This document shows, one piece after another, positions 11,865-24,852 of a stretch of DNA of 64,000 nucleotides. The stretch lies in contig OX637392.1 of assembly GCA_951799425.1 (NCBI GenBank), forward strand, positions 37,545,593 to 37,609,592, read 5' to 3'. How positions within the stretch are numbered: position 1 is the first letter of the stretch; each line of letters opens with the position of its first letter. Position numbers and translations under genes: made by a program. This DNA comes from Ilex aquifolium (lineage: Eukaryota; Streptophyta; Magnoliopsida; Aquifoliales; Aquifoliaceae). The notes beneath the pieces were generated by a model that saw nothing but the letters and a program-made list of their open reading frames with translations, made no database searches and had not been told where the DNA came from.

Positions 11865-14494
11865 TGTCACGCCCCAAATTTCACAAAAGAGTAATTAAAA
11901 AAATACTTTATTTATTCCAAAAACACATGTCTATTTGTTGTAAAAACATCTATAAAAGTATGACTTTAGTTTAACCAAATCATTTTTTTTTTGAAAATTT
12001 CGGCAGAGGTTCCTTTGAAAATCGGGCATTTAGATCATTGGTGAGAGCTACCTGTGAGAGCATTAAACATAATAATTAAACCTAACTAATCATTCACATC
12101 ATATCAACCATATACATCACTTCTCATGACATCCACAAATAAATCATTACTGCTCAAAATCGAGGTAGCAAATGGAGGTCCACGAAGTCCTCCCAAACCC
12201 GGGTTACAATCTAATTATCCAAAATTCTTTGTCATGAGCATAATATACAGAATATCTAAAATCTTTATAAGTAAACCATTTAAAAGGTCACAATCTATGC
12301 ATATTTCCTAAAATTAACCAAGATATAAATCACTTACAAATCCTCAATAATATACATCATCGTACATTGTTATTTACATGCACTAACTAAAAATATAAAA
12401 ATCATAACAACTATCTTCTGCCTCGAAACTCCCACTATGCAGTCCACCAACATATGTCTATAACTGAAAATGTTAAATTATAGGGGTGAGCAACCACGCG
12501 CTCAATAAGATAATCCTTTTCTCAAGCATTTACAAATTTTTAAATACTAACATTTCACAAACCATACGAATAAGTAATGAAAACTATATATAATTTATTA
12601 TAGAAACAAGATAATAAGTAGAGCATTTATATAAATCTTTCAACACATCATCATTAGAAATATACAATGTATAAATTAAAGGTTTATACATTTTAAGCCA
12701 AACCATCATAGCAAATATCATGCATGCCCCACATGCGGACAATATAATCAATCACACCGGTTCACGCATGAACCATCCCCGGGGAACATTTTGGGTCTTG
12801 CACCCTAGGGTCTCATCACCCTTCTTGCTTTTCAAGGGGAACGTGTAGGGCACAACTTATGACCCCACATAGGTCATCACCAAAAACCACTACCATAACT
12901 AATCCCTCTTAGGACTAGTAGCCGCCTTGGCAACCCACTCAATATGCCCCAACCGTTTACTAACCCTCTGTCTGTCAATATCGAGCATACATTTTCCAAA
13001 AATTATTATTTTCTATATCCACAAATCTTTTTGAAAACACGTGTCATAACCTTGACATTTTATCAAGCAAGTAGTAGGCTCGAATCTCAAAATTTACATT
13101 TTCAAAGCAGCATAACCATTTCCAAGAGAATAAGTCATATATATTATGTACAAAATCATAGCATACTTCAAAACCACCAAATCATAAGTTTAATCAAATA
13201 TCCATAACTAAAATCAAACTAGGGTTTCAAACCCACAACACTAAAATCATTTCCATTTCCAAGAGAATAAGTCATATTATGTACAAGATCATAACATATT
13301 TTAAAACTCCCAAATCATAGGTTTAATCAAATACTCATAACTAACATCAAACTAGGGTTTCAAACCCACAACACTAAAATCATTTCCGTTTCCAAGAGAA
13401 TAAGTCATATATATTATATACAAGATTATAGCCGACTTCAAAACCCCCAAATCATAGGTTTAATCGAATACCCGAAACTAAAATCAAACTAGGGTTTCAA
13501 ACCCACAACTCTAAAATCATTTTCATTTCCTAGAGAATAAGTCATATATATTATGTACAAGATCATAGCATACTTCAAAACCCCAAAATCATAGGTTTTA
13601 TCAAATACCCATAACTAAAATCAAACTAGGGTTTCAAACCCACAACACTAAAATCATTTGTATGCATGTGGGTTCACAATTCATGGCATACTCAACATTA
13701 AATCAAGGTTTATAACAATTATTTGGTCATCAAACACATAGTAAGCTTTAGCTAAAGAAAATACATGAGATGCACAATGTAAATGTAAGAGAGAGGAAAA
13801 CCCCACATAAGAATCAAGAATTTCAAGCTTAATCTCCAAGATTCTCAAGACAAGTCCAAGCCATAGAGCCCTTCTTCTATCTTCTTCTCTCTTTCTCTCT
13901 CTAGTTCTAAGTTGGGTGGAGGAGTTTTGGGTGAGAGACATAAGAAAAATGAGAGAAATAGGCTGAATTTGGGATTTTAAACCCATCAATTCACGTCAAA
14001 AAATCTATTCATGCCAAAAATATATATTTTGTACAAATATACAATGTTGCTCCTAAACATTTCCAACTTGATCCCTATGACTACCGTAAGGTTTTTCGAT
14101 GTTCTGGATTCATTTTTTATGTTATTTTAGCCTAAATTTTTTTATTTTTATGATTTATCTCAAAATCAAAGTCAATTTACATACGAAACACCGAAATTAT
14201 TATTTTACCCCTCCGAATCTCTATATAAGGTAAACGTCTATCTCAATGTTTCTTGACCTTCAAGATTCAATGGTAATGTTATTTTGACCTAAAAAATTAA
14301 TAATTTTACTTAGTTACCCTTATCAACCTTAAATGCCTCAAAAATTAAATTTGACTCGAAAGTCAATATTCCCATAATTCAGACTTAAGCGACTATACCT
14401 TTAACGATTCAAAGTTGCTCTCATCATTTTAATCATGTTGAAAATACTAACATGTTAATATCATTTATATTTATATGAAATACGGGATCTCACA
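11865..14494 (-). repeat. 5' LTR of the LARD-like element
   Basis: 2630 bp, uninterrupted, with the four-unit tandem array at about 13115-13660 and the same end sequences as the partner LTR. Confidence 0.85.
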
Positions 14495-14499
14495 ATGTT

Positions 14500-15477
14500 G
14501 TCCATGACTTTTTTGCTAATTTTCAACGTCTTTTTACTCATGATTCTTACCTAATAATTTTTTCTTTCTAAATTATGAGCTACAATCAACCTTTAATTTA
14601 CAGTTACTTTATTTTATTCTGGTAGAGCTTTCTATGATTGATATATTTTTAAGTATAATTTATGATTTTTTTTTTGTTTGTAGTCTTAATTTAAGTATGA
14701 AATTACTTGTAGTTGATCTACAATTAATTTTTAATTTTCAATGATTGACCTCTATCTAAACAAATATAAATTTATCATTATATTTTTATCGATTGAAAAA
14801 TATTAATTAAAATTTGGAAATTAAGTGCCCACCCTAAACTAAATTCTTGGCTCCGCCCCTCGATATCTGGGTGGTTGATGGGAGAGTCATCAATGGTGAT
14901 GTTGGAGAGAGAATTGTTTGTAATGAGAATGGTTTTTTAGTGTAAGAGAGTGAGGAGGCTAGTGTGAGTATTGAAGAGTTGGAGGTCAGAGAAAGAGAGG
15001 CGATGAGGGACAATGTGGTAGGGTATTATGAATGGGTCGAAGCATGGCCAGCTCAACAGTAGAGCCACAAAAACATGGGCTTTAGACCCCCACATATAAA
15101 TAAGACGCCAAATTTTAAAGTTCAATAATGTATTATAGATCAAAGATTAAAACCCAATATTATTAAACTCAACAAAAAAATTTCTAAAAAATTAATTCAG
15201 CAAAATAAAATTTAAAATTTAGGTCCAAAAGTGCGGTCCATCTCACACACATTTATTAAATGACAAAAAAAGTTAAAACTTCGATAAAAAAATATAATAA
15301 ACATCTCTTTCTCTCTCTTCCACAAATAAAAATAAATCGAACTCATTTTCTACTTATCTCAAACTCGATTTTGTTCTCATTTAAACACAAAAAACCATCT
15401 AATTAAAATTGTTCATTCTCATAAAAGATCCAAAATAAAAACTAATTAATATAAAAAAAATCACTTTCAATAAAGTT
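14500..15477. other. Intergenic stretch between two LTR elements
   Basis: AT-rich and without a gene. GGCTCCGCCCCT at 14851-14862 resembles the terminal sequence of hAT elements, and 15045-15110 has a GC-richer block around CATGGGCTTTAGACCCCC that looks transposon-derived. I could not find matching ends, so neither is annotated as an element. Confidence 0.3.
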
Positions 15478-17001
15478 TGTTGTTCCAAGAGGGGGAAGAA
15501 ACGTTATGGATCTTTATACACATGGAGCGCACGACACTACCTAGTTTTTCAATAGATTTTTCAATTTAAAGCACAATTGATTATAAATTAAAACCTAATC
15601 TACCACAATTACATTTTCTCGCAATGATTGATCAATTAATTAGTGAGAACCCCTTTTAATCACCCACAAACCCTTAAACCCATAGCGATTGATATTAATT
15701 AATCTTCAATTAATTCACTCAAATAATCAATCTCACGACAATCCCAAAAACCCAAATCCATTTGTAACTATGGTTGATTTATATGTCAAACATCCAAATC
15801 ATCAAACACATAGTACTCGTGTGTGCTAACAAATGCAAGTGTATATGTAAATAAAAAGATGAACACAAGCAATTTGTTTACATGGAAAACCCTCCATCGG
15901 GAAAAAACCGCGGGGAACCACTCGGGGTTCACCAAAGCCTAATAAACTACTCATAAAATCAATTTATAAGTACTCGAGTCTTATACTTCAACTAATACCA
16001 TGGCTAGATGCTCATTTCCTTCGTAGATCTCTCCATCAAAAGCCCTACTTCGACGTCTAACGTAGCTTCACTTAAACTCTCCGCCACACGGTTCGTTTAG
16101 GCCTCAAGCAATCATGGGCACGCCAACGGTTTTCGGTATGTACATACCAATGGGTTTATCAAACCATCAAGATCTTCAACTCCAAGTTGTGATGTCAGAT
16201 AGAATCTCTAGTAGTAACCTTGGTTCATAGGGTCTAGGGCATTGATGGAAGTTCTCTAGGTTAGATATAAGTTTTCTCACTCAAAGTTTTACAAGAGACT
16301 TACCCTAACTGAAGAAAAGACTCTCCCTATTTATAGGTCCAAAATAAGGATAATCTTGGTCAACAAGAAAACTCAAATTTATGAATGACTGCTCGATCGA
16401 TGGGAATGCGGTCATAAGGTGGTTATCACTAGAATGAAAATGACGTTTCAAGCCTAAATGAGGAACACAAACCGCTCGAGTGAGCTCAAAGCGAGCCCTA
16501 TACCCCATCCGAGGGTCTCTTCCTTTTTCTTCCCTAAGTTATAAAGAGACCACTCTAGTGAAGGCTAACGAGTATAGAATGGTCCCTACTGATTTTTTAA
16601 GTCTAAAATCAAGAAAAAAAACTTATCATCTTGAGCACTAAAGTGTGTTGCTCAAGAGGGATCCACTAATGACTCAATCTATGTTTTCAAAACACAAAAT
16701 AGTTCAAAAAATCTTTTCTTTTAAAATCACCTAGAAGCTATAAATAGATTGTTTCCAATTCCATTTAACCCTAATCCTCATAAGTTAAATAACTAAGGGT
16801 TCGTCTTAGGTATCTAGGTCAATACCTTTGTCCTAAGCTTGAAGGTGCAATCGGAGTGTGAATAATGTAGCTTTGACGCTTGATTTCCTCTCATCAATGA
16901 CGCTTTCGGATCTGCAACCTTGATAGCATTATGACCATAAAAAAAGTTGAGATTTACAATGGACTCCGCGAAATTAGTCAATTACAAAATGTGATCTAAC
17001 A
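15478..17001 (-). repeat. 3' LTR of the SIRE-like fossil
   Basis: 1524 bp from TGTTGTTCC (15478) to CTAACA (17001), starting TGTTAGATC in element sense. The junction with the polypurine tract is clear. Its left part (15478-15610) matches the right LTR remnant. Confidence 0.75.
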
Positions 17002-17999
17002 ATCTCCCCCTTTGGCAATTTTGTGACAAAATACATAAGAAAGAAATTAAGATTGCAACCCACAAACCATTGAACAAAATGAATTGTAAATCTAATCTCA
17101 GCACTTATGCACACGCCCTAAATCTTTATTTAAGTACAAGATCTATTTCTTAAAAATGTTGCTTGAAGATCATAGTCCTGCACATCATCACCCAAACCAA
17201 AACTTTGTAAAGAGCATCATATGTTAGAGAATTAAATAACACAATCATAGGTATGGTAAACTCCAAGTTAAATATAGGACATATTTATGTATACATCATA
17301 CAAGTGTAAATATTTAACTGTTAAGAACTAATTTATCCCATATGCTTAAGAACCTATTGATATAACAAGGTCAAATATATCAAGTTCTCCCCTTAATTGG
17401 TGTTCATAAGTAAAACAACATGTGTAAAATAAACAAATGTAAAATATGTGACTTCATGCCAAGTTTGTAAATGTACTCCCCCTTACTATTTTCACGTGCA
17501 ACATATCTAGCCTAGTCAAGAGTAAATCTCCTCGATTCCTCTCATAAGTATCTAAAATATTCTTCCTATTTTTTTTTATCACAAATGTCAACCCAATGAC
17601 AATAAATGACAAGCACGATACAGAGTCAAGTTACCCAACACATTCTTTCTTTATTTGCTATAAATGTCAACCCAATGGCAACATATAACAAGCATGACAT
17701 AGAATCATGGAACAACAAGAAGATATAAATAAAGACAATTAGCTAAATAATGCACATAAAGTAAGTAAAAGACAAACAAGACATATACCTTATAGTCAAA
17801 TATGATAAAACATCAAATAACAGGACTTAGAGTATTGTCACAACAAACAAAAATTAACTAAACAAACAAAAGTCAATAAAGATGAAAAGTCAAGCAAAAA
17901 AAAAAAATAGTACTTTAGTATAGACCGTGAATGAATAATAAACACTCAAACTCCCATATGGCCTAAATTAAAAATCTCTAAAGCAGCTCTAATGGCTGC

Positions 18000-19434
18000 A
18001 TCAACCCCACCATCATCATCATCATCCCTGTCACAGCTAGGTCTTCGGCTCGTCCTCATCGATGAATCCTGCATTCTGTAGCATATGTTGGAGGTGTTGT
18101 ATCTCCCTGCGAATATCTCTATGATCTCTCACAACAGAAAACATCCCTCCATCAACAGCATATAGTTTGAGTGGTGTGACGCTAGCTGTGCTGCTAATCA
18201 ACACTAAACTGAAGGTGATCTCAGCCTGTATATTAATAGTTGTCCACTGATCGAATGCAGCAATAGGAGGAGTCCTAGGGAGTGGTGTGTGCGAGATGCT
18301 AGCTCAAGCATGCCTCGTTGGTGGTGCACTAGGTGGTCCAGGCTCAGAAATGGTATAAGCATGTAGCTCAGCCTCCATAGAGTCAAATGTGTGAGGCACA
18401 TACATCTCACTCTGTCTCAATGACTCTTTTCCTAGAGGTCTCTTTGGTCTCAATAAGTGATCGATCTCTAAAGCACCAGCACCCTTGTCTAGACAAATAC
18501 GAGTGATAAGAGAACTAAATAGTGAAGTATCAATAATCCCCCCCTCATCAAATACTCTCCGAATAACTCAAAAAAGCACACGTGGCAGATCTATTTCCAA
18601 ACCCGTACCAATCGCATATAAAAGATAGGCTCGTGGTGTGGAGAATGTGAAAATATGAGTCTTTGGGTCAATGTTGTAATTAGCAATCAGATTAATCAAA
18701 TGATATTCCCTTGCCAAATCCTTGTGGTACCACAGTTGACGGTTTCAACCATCAAGATTGGGGGCTCCATACAACACTGAAGCAAAAACTAACATAGTGG
18801 GTATAACACTATATGGTCTAAAATGATAAGCATCATGTACTACCCAAGAAAGATGCAGGGTGGTGGCAATCAGGTCAGTGAAAAACTCGAACAACACACC
18901 TTGTACATAAGTCTGCAGGTGCTCACTATCCTCTACAGTGTCACTAATGTATGTGTAGAATTCCCTGACTATATCAATATTTGTCCGGCACAGGGGCCAG
19001 GGCCGCAAATAGCTTAGTCCACCCTCTCGAGTTGAAATTCAAAGGGATAGTACTGTTACTTACCCCAGTGAGGTTCACTCCCAGCTCTACTAGCACAAAC
19101 TTTAGATGAAAAATGTCTCCTATACAACTCTCGGTACTATGAGGTCTGAAAGCGAGCTCAACTACTCGATGCCGGTACCGTCATCATTTTCTCTCCTCTT
19201 GGTGTCATTTTTCCAAACTGATCGGTGAAATAGTGTAAATCAAGATGATAATCATAGATTCGAAGTTGAAATGGAGGAAATGTGTTTTTCCCGTTGATAT
19301 CTAGCTTTAAAGCTCGCTGGAGCGACTCTTGAAGCAAACCACTGGAGCGACCCCTGGGACAGACTCCTCTTCTGGTCCTCTCTGCTATCCAGCCCACCCC
19401 CACTTGAATCATTTGAATCTTGCACTTCATGCAT
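18000..19434 (-). pseudogene. Extra ORF of the SIRE-like fossil, 'putative plant transposon protein' type
   Basis: Translated pieces such as IVREFYTYI, GAPNLDG and LYAIGTGLEIDLPR resemble the plant transposon-protein domain often seen as an accessory ORF in plant LTR elements. Its function in the family is not established. The region is a broken fossil with several interruptions. Assignment rests on recalled family patterns. Confidence 0.5.
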
Positions 19435-20899
19435 AGGTGTATTTATAACCTATATGCAACTAAATGCACATGCATTTGATGAAATTGGATATAATGTAAT
19501 GCAATTCTCAATTTAAACAATAAATGTTCAATGTTTATAATTATGAAAATTACACAAATTCACATTATAATGGCTCCATCCAAATTTCATCATCTTATCA
19601 CATTATTCTAAGGCATATTTAAGAAATATAGAAATTAATTTCATGCATCCTAGAGTAATATTTTCTCACTTAGTTCAATTCCACTTATACGTGTTCAAAA
19701 ATTTGTTCAACTTCGACTAATTCAAGTGTACCATGTGTGAAACCAAACTCCAAACACAATTAGGATTCCGCTTAGTTCAAATCATTAATAAGTGTAACAT
19801 AAAATCCTAATGCATCGTCTAAGTGAATGCATGACCAGTTAGTGAGGGTCCTAATGATTTTTCTTTTTAAACAACTCCTCATTTCTTTTATTTCTTCTTC
19901 TCTGTGGCTGCAATTAACACGATTGTCAATTCCGTATTTTTTTAGTGTATGCTTCTAATCATGATTAGCATGCACAATGTCTTTTAAGCATAAGTACCCT
20001 CAACAATTCAAATCCAATTATTTTTATCCATTTATTTATGCCTCACATTTTTAATGTTTGACCACATTGAGCTCTTTTCACATAATTGGTCTTCGGCATC
20101 TTTTAAGGGATTGGGGTTTAACTAACCTTTAGTCATGTGTTCACCTATCACCAAGATAATTAATAGTTCAAATTAATTAGACTCCTAAGTATGAAGGTGA
20201 ATAGTAGGTGTGTACTTAGTTTTGAATTTTTCAAAGGTAAACACTATCTAAGCACGCTAGGGTGAAACAGACTTTGACTAATGAATCATTCAATAAGATT
20301 TATGCCACTAAGTTCTCTATTCCCTAATATGATCATAGCAATACACATTTAAACTTTGATTTAAGAATGAAATCATTATGATACAAACCAAAGTGTGAAT
20401 TATCATGATCATTAACAAAGAAAAATAAACAAAAAGAATATATTTTTGCCTTTTCTTTTCTAATATTTTTGTATTTTTTAAATAATCAAATACAAATAAA
20501 AAATATGCATAAACATGCAAATAAAATAAAGAAAGGAATAAATAAAACAATTAACATAAATCCTAAAAATGTTTGTCAACCTTTACATCAAAAATATTTT
20601 TGGATTTTTCAATTTCTTTTGTTTTTGGGTTTATCAAATTTCTATTGTTGTTGACTTTTTCATATAGAAAAACAAATCAAAATAAAAAAACAAAAGTAGC
20701 ATATATACAATGTATGACCCTAGGGTGTTTGATGTAATGCATTAATGAGCATCTAGGTCCATACTCTCACCTCTCCTATTTCTTAGGAGCTATGACCTTG
20801 CTAGAAACACTAGAGACCTTTAACTTGATTGAGATGGTGAGTTTCTCAAGGTCTTCCCTAGACATCCACACTGGCTTGCCCTTCCTAAAACTCGGGATA

Positions 20900-23112
20900 G
20901 GTCAAAGAATGGGTGGAGGATTAGCTCTCTTCTTCCCGGATGTATGTAGGTCAACCTTTGACCTTAGGGGTAGAGGAACTTTGGACTCTCTAGCATGTGG
21001 TCCATTTGTAGACGATGATACATGACTGTGCTTGGACTCACAATACCTCTCCAAAAGCTTAGAAAGATTCACAACTTGATTATTCAATGCTTTAGATTTG
21101 TTGGCTAGATGCATGCACTCTTTATCCAAGACTTCCTTACTATGAATGTAATGTGCATTATAGTGACCATTCTCTTCACAAGTAAAATACACAAATGATT
21201 TGGTTTGAGTTTTCTTTTTAATCGGTTTCTTTTAATGCTTACGCTTACTATTTTTATACTTCGTTTGGTACGATAAAAAAATAGAATGATGGAAAGTTGG
21301 AGGAATAGATAAAACATCATGTTTGGTAAGGAATGATGGAAAAGTTGACGGATTAACTTTCGTTTCAACTCACCAAAATCAATCCCTCCAAAATTGGGAG
21401 GAAAAATGGATGAAAAATTAATTATGTGTGTTGAAATGTATGTTATTTGTTTATATATCTTTTGATATATACATATATCATATTTATCAATTACATATTA
21501 TGCATACATTAATTTCATATATAGATATAATAATAAAATTTATATTTATATTTTTTTAATAAAAAATAAAAAATACTTTTTCTATTTTACCAAACACAAA
21601 AAAAAATTGGTCATTTCTACTTTTTATCCCTCTTACCAAACACAAATGAGGGATGTAAAGATTTCTTCCTTAAATGATGGAAAATGTATCATTCCCACTT
21701 TCCATCATTCCAGATTTCTATCCACCCTACCAAACGGACTATAGTCTTTTTGTGAATTGTGCTTACTTGTGGGGGTGATGGGTTGGGATTGTCCTTCGCA
21801 AACACGATTTTGGATGTAGTGGGGGTGTTTTGGATGTAGCCTAAGCCTCTCTTGTTACCCACACTTTTCCCTATAGCCAACATTTTATCAAGTTTTTTGG
21901 TGTTTTGGAAAAGTCTTTTCAAGAGCTCTTGTGATTCATGAAGCTCTCTATCAAGTTTGATGAGTTTATACTCAAGACCCTTCTTAGACTCAAAGCCCTT
22001 TATGCTCTCTCTCAAAAAAAAACTCACCTTGTCATTGAGGGACTTTTTCTCCTCCTCAAGCTTAACAATACGAGCCTTGAACTTCACTATATTCATTATA
22101 TGCATCTTGGAGGTTCTCAACACTTTCGGTCTCGACCTCACTTGTAGAGACCTCAACTTCTAAGTTTTCTACATTCATGGTGGGACTTGACTCAACTTCC
22201 TCTTCTTCTTTAGAAGTTTCTCGTTTGGGGGAGGGGGGGAGGCGTGTGAACCTACAAAGGTTGTGAAGTTTTCTTCATCACTTTGAGAAGAGGACCAACA
22301 CTCGTTGTGGACTCATTTTCACTTTCACTCACCTTAGCCTTTTGAGCTCTCCTCCTATCCTTGGGCATGTCATTTTTCTTAGCATTGGGACATTCCGCAA
22401 CTAGGTATCCAAACCCATGATACTCGTGGCATTGGAGACCTTGCCCTTTCTTCTCAACCTCGTTTCTAGGAGACTTAGGTCTACTTGGATTCCCTTTCAA
22501 CCTTGAGTACTTGACACCAGTAGCCTTAAAATATTTATTGAATTTTTGTGCAAGGTAGGCTCTTACCTCTTCTCCTAACCAGGGTGACTCAGATTTATCC
22601 CATTCTTCAAATTTCGAATTTAAAGCTACACCCTTCACTTTCTTGAGTAGAAGAATATTCATCTCAAAAGTCAAAATTGACCCTACTAGGTCTTTGATCA
22701 ATATCGAGACCATATTGACACTAGTTTCTAACGAGGTCACCTTTGCATGAAATCCTTCTAGTAGAGATCTCAAGATTTTTCACTTAATAGCGGCATTGTC
22801 GATTTTGGTACCCAATGCAAAGGAATAATTAACAATATCACACAATTTAGCATACAAGTTGCCACATGATTCTTCCTCTTGCATCCTCAAAGTTTCAAAC
22901 TAAGAGGTGTACTTTTGAAGACAAAACATCTTGACCATCATAGTTCCTTCGTGTGAAACCATAAGAATATCACATGCCTCCTTGGAGGTCTCGCAATTTA
23001 CTATTCTTCGGAACTCGTTTGGTGTCACGACATTGAATATTGTATTCAAACTTTTTGAGTTCCACCCCGCCGACTCAATATCGATCTTTGACCAAATCCT
23101 TGGGGATTTCAC
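20900..23112 (-). pseudogene. gag region of the SIRE-like fossil
   Basis: The minus strand carries a copia gag signature (SKEACDILMVSHEGT near 22960), a CCHC-type knuckle region near 22420 and a Lys/Glu-rich coiled-coil-like part near 22000. A second Cys/His-rich segment lies near 21170. The region is broken and is interrupted by the MITE at 21255-21743. Confidence 0.65.
21255..21743. mobile_element. MITE-like element in the gag region
   Basis: The ends are inverted repeats: TATACTTCGTTTGGTA on the left, and TATAGTCCGTTTGGTA when the right end is reverse-complemented (14 of 16 identical). It is 489 bp, AT-rich and non-coding. Sequence on either side reads as gag. The target duplication is not resolved, so the superfamily is left open. 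Confidence 0.6.
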
Positions 23113-23392
23113 TTCAATTACAGCTTCACCACCTTTAACTTATGTGGTGGCAGCGAGAGGGTTTCAACCCTCTTGCACAATCAACCACACTCTCGTCAAT
23201 AGATTTTAAAAATGCTCTCATGCAGATGTGAAGTTTGATCCATCGAAGAGTGATGGTCATGCAATTGACCCTCCTTTCTGAGACTCAATTAGATACTAAA
23301 TAGAAGATGTCAATAGATCTCTAAAAGGCTAACTAGTGTGCAAGCAAAAATAAGAAATACCTACAAGTGTCTACGTGCTCAGGGCAACCACA

Positions 23393-23405
23393 CTCTGATA
23401 GCAAT
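23393..23405 (-). other. Primer-binding site of the SIRE-like fossil
   Basis: The minus strand reads ATTGCTATCAGAG directly after the LTR end, a near match to the initiator tRNA-Met complement ATTGGTATCAGAG. Confidence 0.7.
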
Positions 23406-23537
23406 TGTTGTTTTGGGAGGGGAGGGGAGAAATGTTTTGGATTTTCCCTCATGATTTTACACGTGGAGTACACTATACTACCTAGAGGGGGTTGAATAGA
23501 TTTTTAAAGCACAATCAATTACAAATTAAAACCTAAT
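23406..23537 (-). repeat. Truncated 5' LTR of the SIRE-like fossil
   Basis: Only about 130 bp of the expected 1.5 kb remain. Similarity to 15478-15610 ends near AAAACCTAAT, where the sequence changes to the host coding fragment. Confidence 0.7.
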
Positions 23538-23742
23538 TGGTTGCGATCAATGCATCAATTATGATATTGGGTTGCTGTTCTTGGAGCTCTTTCAGTGGTG
23601 GTGGGATGGTGGGAGGAGAAGGGAGAGAGGTGTTGATGGAAAGGGCAGTGGTGGAGGAGACTATTTGGCTAAGGAGGCAGAGGTTGGTGGTGGTAACTGC
23701 CATCAAGAGGAGAAGAAGGTGGAGAGAGAAGTGGTTTGCCAT
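23538..23742 (-). pseudogene. 5' fragment of a secreted proline-rich protein gene, possibly fasciclin-like AGP
   Basis: An ATG at 23742 opens a 69-codon frame. Residues 1 to about 33 form a signal peptide (MANHFS, then a Leu-rich core and VSSTTA). A Ser/Pro-rich segment, SLPSPPTIPPPLK, follows, and then LQEQQPNIIIDALIATN. This layout suits a secreted or cell-wall protein, and the last part recalls the start of a fasciclin domain in fasciclin-like arabinogalactan proteins. That identification is from memory and uncertain. The frame runs straight into the LTR remnant and stops, so the rest of the gene is not here. The coding sequence and signal peptide look undamaged, which suggests recent loss. 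Alternatively it is a gene fragment carried by a transposon. Confidence 0.4.
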
Positions 23743-24719
23743 TATAGAGAGAGGCTTGTTGATTTCTTGAAAATCCTGTCTGGGTAAAGTTTAAGAGAGA
23801 TTTCTTCTTCGATTAATAGAGTCCAAATGTCCAATGGAATGGAACCAATTCAGAATAACATGTAACATAATTTTCCAGCCTAATACTTGGAGTAGTGACC
23901 TTGCGAGTAATTAGGAATATATTGGTGATATTTTGGGAATAAAAAATGTTATTTGTACCGTTAACCTGATCTAACACATCGTAATTATTGAATTTGTAGC
24001 AGGCATAACTAATAGTTGAATCTATTGTCAATCTAATGGTTGATAGTGATTAGATTAGCAACTAAGGTAGGTCCAAGTACCATTGCTATTTTGAGAATAA
24101 GGTAGTGAAAAGCCCTGGTAAGAATAAATGCTATTTAGATTTAATTTAAGGATCTAATCCGAAAACATAATTCAATACAATTATTAGATTAAAAGGAGAC
24201 TATCTATCATTACAGCTTACAACTAATCCAATGACTATATTAAATTGGATACTTGATTAGTTCCAAAAATTAGGTCCCACGTAGAATTAACGGTCCAATT
24301 CTTTTCATTTTTAAATTGTCAATTTCAATCAAGTTCAATATTCTTGTGCCAAATACACCAGCTATAAGAAAAAACACAATTCCAGTGTCAACAACACTAT
24401 TTCTTGCATGCCCCCCAATCCCCCCCAAAACCAAAATATGGAACCCAAAATCACAGAAAAACATAAATGGATCTGAAATTTGACACACAGAAAGGCCATA
24501 CCCACATCGAATTATTAGTTCAACTCTTATCATTTTCATAATTTTCTGAATTTGAATCATATCCAATCATCCACACAGAACCAGCCAAACATAAAATCAA
24601 ATTAACCATGTAAAACTCTCCCTCTCTCTGCCCTAAATCATTCGAATGACAGCCAAACATTGCCCAAATTAAACTTGTTGCCAAATCAGTCTTTAATTCT
24701 TGTACACATAAGTACACAC
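23743..24719. other. Intergenic region between the secreted-protein fragment and gamma-SNAP
   Basis: AT-rich, no gene seen. The part nearest 23743 would be the promoter of the secreted-protein fragment and the part near 24700-24852 the gamma-SNAP 3' UTR, since both genes are on the minus strand. No clear poly(A) signal was picked out. Confidence 0.35.
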
Positions 24720-24741
24720 ACACTCTCTCTCTCTCTCTCCC
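24720..24741. repeat. (CT)n microsatellite
   Basis: A run of about ten CT units, just downstream of the gamma-SNAP stop on the minus strand and possibly within its 3' UTR. Confidence 0.8.
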
Positions 24742-24852
24742 CACACCCTAAACCTTTTGAATGACGAGATAAAATTTGACACTAAACCAATTTTCATATG
24801 TTTGCATTATTCACACATGAAGCAAGTCAGCAGCTATATCAAGATAAGACGC

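Larger units (their letters stand above)
3580..14494 (-). mobile_element. Non-coding (LARD-like) LTR retroelement, Ty3/gypsy-type ends, with nested solo LTR
   Basis: The element is read on the minus strand. The 5' LTR is 11865-14494, the internal region 8453-11864 and the 3' LTR 3580-8452. The LTRs start TGTGAGATCCCG and end GGGGCGTGACA in element sense. The same 5 bp, ATGTT, flank both ends (3575-3579 and 14495-14499). Inside the 5' LTR lies a tRNA-iMet-type primer site and next to the 3' LTR a G-rich polypurine tract preceded by TTTCGAGGACGAAAC, a context known from Del/Tekay-like gypsy elements. I see no gag or pol in the 3.4-kb interior, which fits a large retrotransposon derivative that would depend on a partner. 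The LTRs differ by roughly 5% in the stretch I compared by eye, suggesting an age of a few million years or less. A 2.2-kb solo LTR sits inside the 3' LTR. Boundaries look whole; coding capacity is absent. Confidence 0.85.
15478..23537 (-). mobile_element. SIRE-like Ty1/copia fossil lacking pol, right LTR truncated
   Basis: Read on the minus strand, the element has a 5' LTR remnant (23406-23537), primer site (23393-23405), gag region (about 23112-20900), an extra-ORF region (about 19434-18000), polypurine tract (GCCAAAGGGGGAGAT, 17002-17016) and a full 3' LTR (15478-17001). I recognise no protease, integrase or reverse transcriptase. About 19440-20890 is AT-rich and without recognisable coding sequence. 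The order gag, missing pol, extra ORF fits a derivative of the SIRE/Maximus group, known for an additional ORF after pol. It is broken in many places. A MITE sits in the gag region. Confidence 0.7.

Noticed and set aside
14848-14862. hAT transposon end
   Set aside because: Only one end-like word (GGCTCCGCCCCT) is visible. No partner end or 8-bp duplication was found.
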